A stretch of 55,992 nucleotides of DNA, taken from the NCBI GenBank assembly GCA_025363635.1, contig JANYDL010000078.1, forward strand, positions 1-55,992. Reading direction: 5' to 3'. The notes beneath the pieces are model-generated. The model saw nothing but the letters and a program-made list of their open reading frames with translations, was not told the origin of the DNA and searched no databases. The position numbers and the translations under genes are program-made. The stretch comes from Actinomycetes bacterium (GTDB lineage Bacteria; Actinomycetota; Actinomycetes; Nanopelagicales; Nanopelagicaceae). Numbering within the stretch: position 1 is the first letter of the stretch; each line of letters starts with the position of its first letter. Positions 1-9,771 of this stretch are shown piece after piece.

Positions 1-45
1 TTTTTATTCACCGATATATAACATTCGAAACCATGGGAGAAGATA

Positions 46-975
46 ATGAAGCTTTATAACAACATTACTGAAGTAGTTGGCAATACTCCGCTTGTCCGAT
101 TGAACCGAATCATGGATGGCGCGGCTGCACATGTATATGCAAAACTCGAATTTTACAATCCGTCTGCAACCGTCAAGGACCGTATTGGGATTGCGATGGT
201 AGATGCAGCCGAAAAAACTGGAGAATTGAAGTCTGGCGGAACGATTGTCGAAGCCACGTCGGGCAACACCGGTATTGCACTTGCGATGGTTGGCGCAGCC
301 CGCGGTTACAAGGTGATCTTGACCATGCCTGATTCCATGTCAAAAGAGCGCAGAACTTTATTGCGCGCTTACGGAGCTGAGCTCGTTCTCACTCCTGCTG
401 CGGAAGGCATGAAAGGTGCGATTGCGAAAGCCGAAGAAATTGGCGCCACCCAAGGGGCAGTTCTCGTTCGTCAATTTGAAAATGAAGCCAATCCAGCAAT
501 CCACCGCAATACAACCGCTGAAGAGATTTGGCGTGACACCGACGGAACGGTCGCTGCAGTTGTGGCAGGAATCGGGACGGGTGGAACTATCACGGGCATT
601 GGACAGGTTCTCAAAGAACGAAATCCCGAAGTGAAGATTTTTGCAGTTGAGCCGGCCGCTTCTCCACTTCTTAACGGCGGATCTCCGAGTGGGCACCCCA
701 TTCAAGGTATTGGCGCCAATTTTATTCCTAAAATTTTGGACACCTCAATTTATGATGAGGTTTTTGACGCAACTGCAGATGATGCCGTGGCTTATGCGCG
801 TCGTGCCGGCGCTGAGGAAGGAATTCTCGCGGGGATTTCCTCTGGAGCCGCGCTCTGGGCTGCTAGCCAAGTTGCGAAGCGACCAGAATTTGCCGGCAAA
901 AACATTGTCGTCATCATCCCTTCTTTTGGTGAGCGCTACCTTTCTACTATCTTGTACAAGGACCTGGCGGAATAA
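46..975 (+). CDS. cysK: cysteine synthase A (O-acetylserine sulfhydrylase)
   Basis: PLP enzyme that makes L-cysteine from O-acetylserine and sulfide in the cytoplasm. The 309 residues match the usual CysK length. Visible motifs are the PLP lysine K44 in [10 protein letters not shown], the substrate loop TSGNTG (71-76) and the phosphate-binding loop GIGTGGT (about 175-181). The ATG at 46 has a good ribosome site, GGGAGA, five bases upstream. cysE starts 4 bases after its stop, so the donor-making and donor-using enzymes form an operon. The family call is secure; the substrate is inferred from the cysE partner. Confidence 0.95.
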   Translation: MKLYNNITEVVGNTPLVRLNRIMDGAAAHVYAKLEFYNPSATVKDRIGIAMVDAAEKTGELKSGGTIVEATSGNTGIALAMVGAARGYKVILTMPDSMSKERRTLLRAYGAELVLTPAAEGMKGAIAKAEEIGATQGAVLVRQFENEANPAIHRNTTAEEIWRDTDGTVAAVVAGIGTGGTITGIGQVLKERNPEVKIFAVEPAASPLLNGGSPSGHPIQGIGANFIPKILDTSIYDEVFDATADDAVAYARRAGAEEGILAGISSGAALWAASQVAKRPEFAGKNIVVIIPSFGERYLSTILYKDLAE

Positions 976-979
976 AAAT

Positions 980-1486
980 ATGGCATTGCACATTAGGGAA
1001 GATATCCAGACTGCTTTCGCACGCGATCCGGCGGCGAGATCGGTGGCGGAAATTTTCCTTGCCTATCCGGGCCTTCACGCTGTCTGGGGGCATCGCATGG
1101 CACATTGGCTCTGGACACATAATTTCAAATTAGTTGCTCGGGTTTGGTCCAATTTCACAAGGAGTGCAACTGGCGTTGAAATTCATCCAGGCGCGGTCAT
1201 TGGACGGCGATTCTTCATCGATCACGGGATGGGCGTGGTCATTGGAGAGACGGCGATAATTGGGGATGACGTTCTCATGTACCACGATGTAACCCTTGGA
1301 GCCAGAGGCTACAAAAAAGGTAAACGCCATCCGACCATAGGCAACGGAGTCATCCTCGGCGCAGGCGCGCGTGTCATTGGGGATGTAACAGTGGGCGCAG
1401 GCGCGGTTGTAGGAGCCAATACGCTCATTACTCGCGATGTAGCTGAGCGAGCAGTGCTGGATTCATCTGAATTCTTTGTCATTTGA
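980..1486 (+). CDS. cysE: serine O-acetyltransferase
   Basis: Transfers acetyl from acetyl-CoA to L-serine, giving O-acetylserine for CysK. The ATG at 980, 4 bases after cysK, is chosen because the protein then begins at the CysE homology; an open frame reaching back into cysK is not used. The 168-residue product has an N-terminal helical part and a left-handed beta-helix of hexapeptide repeats (about 62-155), with the active-site [11 protein letters not shown] segment (80-90) and HDVTLG (102-107). It is short at the C-terminus: the usual VVxGxPA tail is replaced by about ten residues. The last residue is isoleucine, the residue that docks into CysK in known cysteine synthase complexes. Confidence 0.93.
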   Translation: MALHIREDIQTAFARDPAARSVAEIFLAYPGLHAVWGHRMAHWLWTHNFKLVARVWSNFTRSATGVEIHPGAVIGRRFFIDHGMGVVIGETAIIGDDVLMYHDVTLGARGYKKGKRHPTIGNGVILGAGARVIGDVTVGAGAVVGANTLITRDVAERAVLDSSEFFVI

Positions 1487-1576
1487 GTTTGCTCAGGTTT
1501 TTTGCTTTGCATAAGTGAAGGTTTTCGTGCTTGGAGCGTTAACACGCCCGTAACTCAGTCTTGGCACGATGGGAAC

Positions 1577-2893
1577 ATGCCCAGTGATGAGATTGTAGGA
1601 AAGAGCAAACAAGAGGCCTTTGTCCTTCGAACCTTGGAGGAGCGAAACATTCGTTTTGTTCGGTTGTGGTTCACCGATGTACTGGGATTTCTCAAGTCGG
1701 TAGCAATTGCTCCAGCTGAACTTGAAAATGCTTTTGAAGAAGGCATTGGATTTGACGGCTCAGCAATCGAAGGCTTTGCCCGTATTAGCGAAGCGGATAT
1801 GTTGGCAAAACCAGATCCAAGCACTTTTTCCATTCTTCCGTGGAGGACCGAAGCGCCCGGCGCGGCCCGAATGTTTTGCGATATTGCAATGCCAGATGGC
1901 ACACCCTCATTGACGGATCCCCGACATGTTCTTCGACGCACACTTAATCGTGCCGCCGAAATGGGTTACACCTGTTATACCCACCCAGAAATTGAATTCT
2001 TTCTCTTTAAGGAACGCCCTGTGCTTGGGGAGAGACCTATACCGGTTGATTCCGGCGGATATTTTGATCAGACGCCTGCAGTTGTCGGGCACGATTTTCG
2101 TCGTCAAGCAATCACCATTCTTGAATCGATGGGGATCAGTGTTGAATTTAGTCATCATGAGGGTGCCCCAGGGCAGCAAGAAATTGATTTGCGTTACGCG
2201 GATGCACTTAGCACTGCAGATAACATCATGACTTTTCGTCATGTTGTTAAAGAAGTCGCTCTCGATCAGGGATTTCATGCATCTTTTATGCCGAAGCCAT
2301 TTACCGATCATCCTGGTTCTGGAATGCATACTCACGTATCTCTATTTGAGGGAGAGAACAACGCTTTCTTTGATCCACATGAAGAGTACAACTTGTCAAA
2401 AGTTGGTCGATCATTCATAGCGGGATTGTTGCGCCATGCAGCGGAGATTACCGCGATTACAAATCAATGGGTGAACTCGTACAAGAGATTACATGGCGGG
2501 GGAGAAGCGCCAGCATTTGCAAATTGGGGACCTAGCAATCGAGGAGCGCTCGTGCGCGTACCTATGTATAAACCGAAAAAAGAAAACTCAACGCGCATTG
2601 AGTTTCGTTCACCTGACTCCGCCTGCAATCCTTATCTTGCCTATGCCGTTATGTTGTCGGCGGGTTTGAAGGGAGTGCAGGAAAAGTACGAACTTCCTGA
2701 CTCACGTGAATCTGTCGCGCTTCCCAGTGACCTCAACGAAGCAATAATCGCAATGCAGGGAAGCGATCTGGTGAGGGAAACTCTGGGAGAGCGTGTTTTT
2801 GAGTACGTGCTTCGAAACAAGAGAGCTGAGTGGAACGATTATAAGCAACAAGTGACTGCTTACGAACTCGACAGATACCTTCCAATTCTCTAA
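1577..2893 (+). CDS. glnA: type I glutamine synthetase, GlnA2-like
   Basis: ATP-dependent ligation of ammonia to glutamate, cytoplasmic, normally dodecameric. From the ATG at 1577 (purine-rich GATGGGA just upstream) the protein has 438 residues. The open frame reaches back to 1502, but the extra 25 codons lie outside the homology. Near the start KQEAFVLRTLEERNIRFVRL and then FDGSAIEGFAR closely resemble mycobacterial GlnA2. Later come the metal/ATP region HPEIEFF, SFMPKPF and NRGALVRVP, and the C-terminal FRSPDSACNPYLAYAV. The NLYDLPPEE adenylylation loop of GSI-beta enzymes is absent, so control by GlnE adenylylation is unlikely. Some GlnA2-like proteins use other amines; that cannot be excluded. 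Confidence 0.9.
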   Translation: MPSDEIVGKSKQEAFVLRTLEERNIRFVRLWFTDVLGFLKSVAIAPAELENAFEEGIGFDGSAIEGFARISEADMLAKPDPSTFSILPWRTEAPGAARMFCDIAMPDGTPSLTDPRHVLRRTLNRAAEMGYTCYTHPEIEFFLFKERPVLGERPIPVDSGGYFDQTPAVVGHDFRRQAITILESMGISVEFSHHEGAPGQQEIDLRYADALSTADNIMTFRHVVKEVALDQGFHASFMPKPFTDHPGSGMHTHVSLFEGENNAFFDPHEEYNLSKVGRSFIAGLLRHAAEITAITNQWVNSYKRLHGGGEAPAFANWGPSNRGALVRVPMYKPKKENSTRIEFRSPDSACNPYLAYAVMLSAGLKGVQEKYELPDSRESVALPSDLNEAIIAMQGSDLVRETLGERVFEYVLRNKRAEWNDYKQQVTAYELDRYLPIL

Positions 2894-2930
2894 AAGGCTC
2901 TACAATCTGGAGACGGATTACGGAGATCTG

Positions 2931-3815
2931 ATGAAAACGATTCTGGATGCAATTGGGAATACGCCCCTTATAAATATTGAGGGTATTTGGGTCAAGATGG
3001 AGTATTTAAATCCATCAGGCTCTATTAAGGCTCGCATCGCGAAATTCATCATCGAACGAGCAGAACGGGATGGGCTACTTTCTCCTGGAGATACGATCGT
3101 TGAGGCATCCAGTGGAAACACTGGTAATGCGATGAGCATGGTTGCGGCAGTTAAAGGCTATAAAATGATTGTGGTGATGCCCGATGGCATGAGTCCAGAA
3201 CGAACTGCAATTTCTCGCGCCTTTGGTGCAGAGGTGCGCACCATGGGAGATTTTCACGTCAACGATGCCTTGGCAGAGGCTCGACGTATGGGTTCTATGC
3301 CAGGTTTTTTTGCTCCCCAACAGTTTGATAATGAGTGGAATGTAGATGAAAACCGAGATTGGCTTGGTCAGGAAATTCTTGAACAAATGCCTGTAGTGCC
3401 TGATTTGGTAATCGGAGGAATTGGTACCGGTGGAACGATCATTGGTGTGGGCCAAGCATTCAAGTCCGCAAATCCACATTGCAAGGTGATTGCACTGGAG
3501 CCTGCAGAATCATGCACCATCTTGTGTGGTGAAGTCGCGAAGCATTTAATTGAAGGCATAGCAGATGGATTTGTCCCCGGAATCGTCGAGCGGCATAGGG
3601 GTTCGCTCGACGGTTTCGTGGATATACATTCAGATGAATCGATAGAAGAGATGCGCCGATTGGCTCGTGTTCACGGATTATTTGTAGGACCGTCCTCGGG
3701 AGCACACATGCTGGCTGCAAAGAAATTGAAGGCAGAGTACCAAGTTGAAAATGTCGTGACTTTCTTTTGCGACGAAGGAGAAAAATATATTACTGATTAC
3801 TGGTTGGAGAAGTAG
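2931..3815 (+). CDS. cysteine synthase-family PLP enzyme (second copy)
   Basis: Fold-type II PLP enzyme of the CysK/CysM/CBS family, 294 residues. The PLP lysine is K33 in NPSGSIKARI, followed by SSGNTGNA (about 64-71) and GIGTGGT (about 163-169). It is clearly diverged from the cysK product at 46, so it is a paralogue rather than a recent duplicate. The donor (O-acetylserine, O-phosphoserine or another beta-substituted serine) cannot be read from the sequence. The ATG at 2931 follows CGGAG, and a TACAAT hexamer at 2901-2906 may be the -10 box of its own promoter after glnA. Its 3' end overlaps the convergent acetyltransferase gene by 26 bases. Confidence 0.8.
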   Translation: MKTILDAIGNTPLINIEGIWVKMEYLNPSGSIKARIAKFIIERAERDGLLSPGDTIVEASSGNTGNAMSMVAAVKGYKMIVVMPDGMSPERTAISRAFGAEVRTMGDFHVNDALAEARRMGSMPGFFAPQQFDNEWNVDENRDWLGQEILEQMPVVPDLVIGGIGTGGTIIGVGQAFKSANPHCKVIALEPAESCTILCGEVAKHLIEGIADGFVPGIVERHRGSLDGFVDIHSDESIEEMRRLARVHGLFVGPSSGAHMLAAKKLKAEYQVENVVTFFCDEGEKYITDYWLEK

Positions 3816-4284
3816 TTTTAGCTATCTTTTCAATTGCAGTCCCTGTTGCGCGAAAGACAGTCCAATCATCCATCGCAACTGCTCCTAGAGATGTATAGAA
3901 ATCAATGGAAGGTTGGTTCCAGTCAAGTACCCACCACTGAAATCTTTCATAACCACGATGAAGACAAATGGTTGCTAATTCCCGCAACAGGGCTAGACCA
4001 TATCCCGACCCACGATGTTCAGGCACGACAAAGAGATCTTCAAGATAGATCCCGTGCTTTCCAAGCCATGTCGAATAATTCAGATGCCAGATTGCAACTC
4101 CGACTACGATTTCATTGTGAACCGCAAGGTGAGCAAATACTTGTGGATTTTCACAAAAAAGGCTGCTAGCCAAATCTTCCTCGGTGGCGCGGACTTGATC
4201 GAGGGCTTTCTCGTATTTAGCCAATTCTCGGATGAGCGTGAGAATGGCAGGCACATCTCCAGGTACTGCGGGTCGAATCGACAT
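3790..4284 (-). CDS. GNAT N-acetyltransferase, diamine/thialysine acetyltransferase-like
   Basis: 164-residue acetyl-CoA-dependent N-acetyltransferase. The N-terminus IRPAVPGDVPAILTLIRELA, the YLEDLFV strand, the acetyl-CoA loop PEHRGSGYG (about 88-96) and WVLDWNQPSIDFYTSLGA are typical of the spermidine/spermine N1-acetyltransferase-like branch, which acetylates polyamines or thialysine. The exact substrate is unknown. It is transcribed alone, convergent with and overlapping the PLP enzyme gene. A TAGATT hexamer 6 bases before the ATG suggests a leaderless transcript. Confidence 0.85.
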   Translation of the reverse strand: MSIRPAVPGDVPAILTLIRELAKYEKALDQVRATEEDLASSLFCENPQVFAHLAVHNEIVVGVAIWHLNYSTWLGKHGIYLEDLFVVPEHRGSGYGLALLRELATICLHRGYERFQWWVLDWNQPSIDFYTSLGAVAMDDWTVFRATGTAIEKIAKTTSPTSNQ

Positions 4285-4290
4285 GTATTT

Positions 4291-4296
4291 AATCTA
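4291..4296 (-). promoter_or_regulatory. -10 box of leaderless GNAT gene
   Basis: TAGATT on the minus strand, 6 bases before the ATG at 4284. No ribosome-binding site precedes that ATG. The spacing puts the transcription start at or next to the A of ATG. Confidence 0.45.
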
Positions 4297-4357
4297 TCTC
4301 GAGCCACATTTGGTCGCGAGTTTGCTGATTTTTAGAGGTGGCGGCTACCCTTCTCAT

Positions 4358-4409
4358 ATGAAGTCGCGGGATAAGAATCTTGAAAGCCTCATGTGCTGCC
4401 TCCTTAGTT

Positions 4410-4429
<20 letters not shown>
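4358..4429 (+). CDS. leuA leader peptide
   Basis: Small open frame of 23 codons (ATG 4358, TAG 4427-4429) just before leuA, with a purine-rich GAGGTGG about 15 bases upstream. Five codons are leucine (CTT, CTC, CTC, CTT, CTC), concentrated near the end. A second in-frame ATG at 4391 would give the 12-mer MCCLLSCRGGVL with three leucines and three cysteines. A leucine-rich short frame ending in a G/C-rich stem region upstream of leuA is what a ribosome-stalling leader should look like. The true start codon is uncertain. Confidence 0.6.
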
Positions 4430-6220
<1,791 letters not shown>

Positions 6221-6242
6221 CGACGCCCATTACGGTTGGTGT

Positions 6243-6974
6243 ATGAGTCTTTACCGTGACCAGGCGGTGGTCCTGCGAACTCACAAGTTGGGCGAAGCAG
6301 ATCGCATCATCACAATGTTGACTCGTGAGCATGGTCGAATCAGAGGCGTTGCCAAAGGTGTTCGCAGAACAAAATCAAAATTCGGCGCCCGACTTGAGCC
6401 AGGCAGTCACGTCGATATACAGCTCTATGTTGGAAAAACTTTTGACACCATCACACAAGTTGAAGCGATCGAAAATTATGGGGAGTCGCTGACGCATGAT
6501 TATCAGAGGTGGACCATTGCCTCCGCAATTTTGGAAACGGCAGAGCGTTTTACCTCCCAAGAACATGAACCCGCCCTGCAGGAATACCTACTTGTCGTTT
6601 CTGGATTGAAAGCGCTCGCTGAGAGCGCTCATGATCCCTCACTCATTCTCGATGCATTTCTTCTGCGATCTCTTGCGATTGGGGGCTATGCCCCTTCCAT
6701 GACTATCTGTTCGCGTTGCGAAAAACCTGGTCCGCACAAATATTTTTCACTCGTTGGTGGGGGCAGTGTCTGCATGGAATGTCGACCGTCAGCCAGTGCG
6801 ATGCCGGCACCAGAGACACTTGCCCTCATGGCTGCGCTCTTGAGCGGAGAGTGGAATATTGCAGACGCTAGTGTGGGAAAAGTTCGTCGTGAAGCCACTG
6901 GCTTAATCGCTGCATATTTGCAGTGGCATCTGGAACGTGGACTGCGAAGCCTTCCATTGGTGGAGCGGGCGTGA
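6243..6974 (+). CDS. recO: DNA repair protein RecO
   Basis: Recombination mediator that, with RecR, loads RecA on SSB-coated DNA. The start at ATG 6243 gives 243 residues, beginning [20 protein letters not shown], the standard RecO OB-fold N-terminus; the frame is open to 6189 inside leuA but that part is not homologous. The C-terminal part has a four-cysteine zinc motif (CSRC ... CMEC, about 156-178). The gene starts 22 bases after leuA, and its TGA lies inside the GTGA start of uppS, so the two are translationally coupled. Confidence 0.93.
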   Translation: MSLYRDQAVVLRTHKLGEADRIITMLTREHGRIRGVAKGVRRTKSKFGARLEPGSHVDIQLYVGKTFDTITQVEAIENYGESLTHDYQRWTIASAILETAERFTSQEHEPALQEYLLVVSGLKALAESAHDPSLILDAFLLRSLAIGGYAPSMTICSRCEKPGPHKYFSLVGGGSVCMECRPSASAMPAPETLALMAALLSGEWNIADASVGKVRREATGLIAAYLQWHLERGLRSLPLVERA

Positions 6975-7726
6975 TTCGTAAACCGACTCCTCATCTATCG
7001 GGGGAAAAACCACCCGTGTTACCACCGGGCCAAATTCCTCGTCACGTGGCCCTTGTCATGGATGGTAACGGACGCTGGGCCCAAGAGCGTGGACTGCCTC
7101 GAACTGCAGGTCACGAAGCAGGGGAGGCGGCTCTTTTTGACGTCGTCGAAGGTGCAATCGAAATTGGCATCAAAGAAATTAGCGCTTTTGCTTTCTCGAC
7201 TGAGAATTGGCGCCGCTCGCCCGAGGAAGTGAAATTCCTGATGGGCTTTAATCGAGATGTCATTCGACGCCGACGAGACGAGATGAATGAAATGGGTGTG
7301 CGAGTCAGATGGGTGGGGCGTCCGAAGCGATTGTGGAAGAGTGTGATTGACGAGCTTCAAGCGGCGGAAGAGTTGACCGCGAAAAACAAAGTTCTGACCT
7401 TGAATATGTGTGTGAATTATGGAGGCCGCGCGGAAATTGTTGATGCCGCGGCCGCATTGTCGCGAGATGTGCAGGCGGGAAAAGTGAAACCTGATGCCAT
7501 CAACGAAAAAGTTTTCGCGCGTTACCTCGATGCACCTTCAATGTCGGATGTTGACCTTTTTCTTCGAACTTCCGGAGAATTGCGCACGAGTAATTTCCTA
7601 CCATGGCAATCGGTTTATGCCGAGTTTGTCTTCATGGATGTCTTATGGCCAGATGTTGATCGCAGGGTGTTGTGGCGCGGTATAGAAGAATATTCACAAC
7701 GGAACAGGCGGTTTGGAAAGGCATAG
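6971..7726 (+). CDS. uppS: cis-prenyl (decaprenyl/undecaprenyl) diphosphate synthase
   Basis: Condenses isopentenyl diphosphate in Z configuration to make the polyprenyl carrier lipid for the cell wall. The GTG at 6971 overlaps the recO stop and gives 251 residues. Catalytic aspartate D31 lies in [12 protein letters not shown]; later [21 protein letters not shown] and [15 protein letters not shown] are diagnostic. recO-uppS adjacency is the usual actinobacterial order, where this copy corresponds to the long-chain Z-prenyl synthase (Rv2361c-like). Chain length cannot be determined by eye. Confidence 0.93.
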   Translation: MIRKPTPHLSGEKPPVLPPGQIPRHVALVMDGNGRWAQERGLPRTAGHEAGEAALFDVVEGAIEIGIKEISAFAFSTENWRRSPEEVKFLMGFNRDVIRRRRDEMNEMGVRVRWVGRPKRLWKSVIDELQAAEELTAKNKVLTLNMCVNYGGRAEIVDAAAALSRDVQAGKVKPDAINEKVFARYLDAPSMSDVDLFLRTSGELRTSNFLPWQSVYAEFVFMDVLWPDVDRRVLWRGIEEYSQRNRRFGKA

Positions 7727-7854
7727 TGGTGGATATGCAGAACGAAAAAGTAAAGCGAAAAAGCCCAAAAAAGCCGAAATAGCACTGTGGCGTAAACATA
7801 GTGAGAGTGGTAGATGGCTGAGTAATCCCCTACGATAGCCAAAGGAGGTGGTCC

Positions 7855-8508
7855 ATGAAGTTGGCGCGTGTAGTTCGTGCGGTTCCGACGGATTCCGCCG
7901 ACTCTTTCCACGTCGAGCCTCGTCGGCGAGAAATTGAGCACATCCCTGGCGCAGTCGTTCTGAGAAAATCTCGCTTCTACCCCATTATCATTCTCATTAC
8001 GCTCATGGTTGCATCGGGCTTTTACTACGTGGCCAACACTCATTCTGTGGCTACAACTGCGACCTTTAACGCCGATGCAGTTCAAGGAAAAGTTGCACTG
8101 ACAGGAGCCGAACTCCGTCAGGTAGTCCTTCAAGAAGGCATCACCGCTTATTGGGTCGGTCCAGATCCCGGTTCCAAATATGCGCTCAGTGTTTTAGCCG
8201 ATGGGCAGGTGTACGTGAGATATCTTCCTGACGGCAAAGGGCTAAGTGATAAGAAGGCCGCGTATAAAGTCGTCGCGACATATGTCACTGCCAATGCTTT
8301 TGCCAAGACTCGAGACGCCGCGACTGCCGTAGGGAGCGTGGGATTTGTCGATGCTGATGGAAATGCTATTTATTACGCCAGCGCTCGCGCTACAAATGTC
8401 TACATTGGACTCAAAGACCTGGATCTTCAATTAGAGGTCTTCGATCCTGTGGCAGGCAAAGCTATTCTCGCTGCTAGGACCTCTGGCATGGTACGTAAGA
8501 TCGTTTAG
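7855..8508 (+). CDS. membrane-anchored protein of unrecognised family (copy A)
   Basis: Not recognised. 217 residues: a cytoplasmic, charged N-terminus (1-40), one membrane segment (about 42-60, FYPIIILITLMVASGFYYVA) and an outside domain of about 150 residues. The outside domain has AYWVGP (99-104), GSKYALSV (106-113), YLPDGKGLSD (123-132) and VGFVDADGN (162-170). The same order of motifs occurs in the genes at 8791 and 38782, so this is a paralogous family. A strong ribosome site, AAAGGAGGT (7841-7849), precedes the ATG. The 128-base gap after uppS shows only a weak TACGAT at 7831-7836 that could be a -10 box. The function could involve the cell envelope; nothing in the sequence settles it. 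Confidence 0.75.
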   Translation: MKLARVVRAVPTDSADSFHVEPRRREIEHIPGAVVLRKSRFYPIIILITLMVASGFYYVANTHSVATTATFNADAVQGKVALTGAELRQVVLQEGITAYWVGPDPGSKYALSVLADGQVYVRYLPDGKGLSDKKAAYKVVATYVTANAFAKTRDAATAVGSVGFVDADGNAIYYASARATNVYIGLKDLDLQLEVFDPVAGKAILAARTSGMVRKIV

Positions 8509-8790
8509 ACGCCGGAGATTTCTCCCGTAGCGAATTTTTTCCTCCGATTTGGGTGTGACTAAGCCCACAATGGTCTGAACAGCGATTCTTACAAGGTACA
8601 CTTATGTACACGAGGTCTATTTTTTTTGCTGTAAAATTTTTTACGGTCGTTTCCTTTGTGAGGTGCCGCGGCACACTGGCAATGAGGATCACGCGAGTTC
8701 TATCTCCTTGAACCTACTTAGGTTCATTAAGAAGGCGGTCTTCAGACCACACATGCCGATTTGAACATGAAAGCGGGCTGATTAAAAGTC
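8509..8790. other. 282-base gap packed with short inverted repeats
   Basis: No gene is seen. Short hairpin-capable repeats follow one another: GGAGA/TCTCC (8514-8525), TGGG/CCCA (8550-8567), GTACA/TGTAC (8596-8609), then a T8 run (8620-8627), GTAAAA/TTTTAC (8631-8644), the perfect palindrome GTGCCGCGGCAC (8663-8674), GAACCTA/TAGGTTC (8710-8725) and GGTCT/AGACC (8737-8748). The first hairpins plus the T8 run could end transcription of copy A; the rest would lie in the 5' region of copy B, as a structured leader, a small RNA or protein sites. Confidence 0.4.
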
Positions 8791-9393
8791 GTGTCGGATT
8801 ACGGGATTAGGGAGATTGTTGGCGATTTCAAGCCAAAAAAGCGACGAAGTATTCGCTCTGCAATTCCCTATTTAGTGACCGCCCTTATTTTTTCAACAAT
8901 CAGCTTCTCGGTGACTTATGTGATCAACCAGAAGCAGCGCGCCAAAGAGGAAATTTTGCTTGTTGTGCATGGCGGTAAAGCGGTAGATGAAGCTGAGTTG
9001 CGGAAAATCATCAACTCCAAGAAACTCAACGTGTACTGGGTTGGTCCTGAAAAAGGGATGAAGTATGTTCTCAATGCTGCCGTCACCAGCAGTATCTCTC
9101 TACGTTATTTACCAGAAGGCGCTGCCCTTGGTGATAACAAAGTGAATTTTCGTGAAGTTGGAACATTCGTCTCGCCCAACGCTTTTAAAGTGACTCAGCA
9201 AGCCGCCACCCAAGAAAATGGGGTTGGTTTTGTCAATGTCGATGGTCAAGCGGTGTATTACGACTCAAGAGATCCCAAGAATGTTTATCTTGGAATTAAG
9301 GATGCGGATATCCAAGTTGAAATATTCGATCCTCGGCCGGATCAATCGTTGGCCGAGGCACTTATGCAAGGAAGAGTTCAAAAGATTAAATAG
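8791..9393 (+). CDS. membrane-anchored protein of unrecognised family (copy B)
   Basis: Paralogue of the gene at 7855. 200 residues, starting at a GTG with no strong ribosome site. Charged N-terminus, one membrane segment (about 25-46), then the outside domain with VYWVGP (81-86), GMKYVL (89-94), YLPEG (106-110) and VGFVNVDGQAVYYDS (145-159), and a closing part KNVYLGIKDADIQVEIFDP that matches copy A closely. Copies A and B are more alike than either is to the copy at 38782. Lies 282 bases after copy A and ends 12 bases before the convergent zur gene. Role unknown. Confidence 0.72.
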   Translation: MSDYGIREIVGDFKPKKRRSIRSAIPYLVTALIFSTISFSVTYVINQKQRAKEEILLVVHGGKAVDEAELRKIINSKKLNVYWVGPEKGMKYVLNAAVTSSISLRYLPEGAALGDNKVNFREVGTFVSPNAFKVTQQAATQENGVGFVNVDGQAVYYDSRDPKNVYLGIKDADIQVEIFDPRPDQSLAEALMQGRVQKIK

Positions 9394-9405
9394 GTAGGTC
9401 TGCCT

Positions 9406-9771
9406 CTAGCAGTTAGAGCAGATGCCGAAAATTTCTGCGCTATGCCCGACCTCTCGAAAACCATAATGAGCTGCTTCTTGTAAAGCCCACTTTTCAATCT
9501 CCCCGCCTTCAATTTCAACGGTGCGTCCACATTTTTTACAGACTAGGTGATGATGATGGGCATCACCACATACACGATAAATTGCTTCCCCGTCGTCACG
9601 TCGGAGAATATCCACAATATTTTCTTTGATTAAGGCTTGAAGACCCCGATAAACAGTGGTCAGCCCAATGTTTTTGCCATCTCGAACCATTGCTCTATGT
9701 ATTTCTTGAGCGCTCGCGAAACCTCCGACATGCTCGAGAGTCGAGAGGATTCTCTCTCCCGACTTATTCAT
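9406..9771 (-). CDS. zur: zinc uptake regulator, Fur family
   Basis: 121-residue Fur-family repressor. The start at 9771 overlaps the zupT stop as ATGA; the frame is open ten codons further but that start would lie inside zupT. N-terminal winged helix (1-65, with LTTVYRGLQALI), a histidine-rich metal site (DAHHHHLVC, 70-78) and structural zinc cysteines CKKC (78-81) and CSNC (118-121). Zur rather than Fur is inferred from co-transcription with a ZIP zinc transporter and the Zur-type box upstream. Zinc-loaded Zur should repress its own operon. Confidence 0.88.
   Translation of the reverse strand: MNKSGERILSTLEHVGGFASAQEIHRAMVRDGKNIGLTTVYRGLQALIKENIVDILRRDDGEAIYRVCGDAHHHHLVCKKCGRTVEIEGGEIEKWALQEAAHYGFREVGHSAEIFGICSNC

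Noticed and set aside
641-979. Long N-terminal extension of CysE inside cysK
   Set aside because: It is the shifted reading of cysK; the ATG at 980 begins the homology.
1502-1576. N-terminal extension of glutamine synthetase
   Set aside because: The extra 25 codons have no resemblance to GlnA2, and ATG 1577 gives the normal N-terminus.
7615-8133. 172-codon minus-strand open frame
   Set aside because: It covers the uppS end and the start of copy A on the other strand, has no recognisable protein pattern and no ribosome site; it is a shadow of the real genes.
8514-8540. Intrinsic terminator after copy A
   Set aside because: The GGAGA/TCTCC stem is 5 bases and the T run starts about 9 bases later; too weak to call with confidence, so described only as part of the gap.
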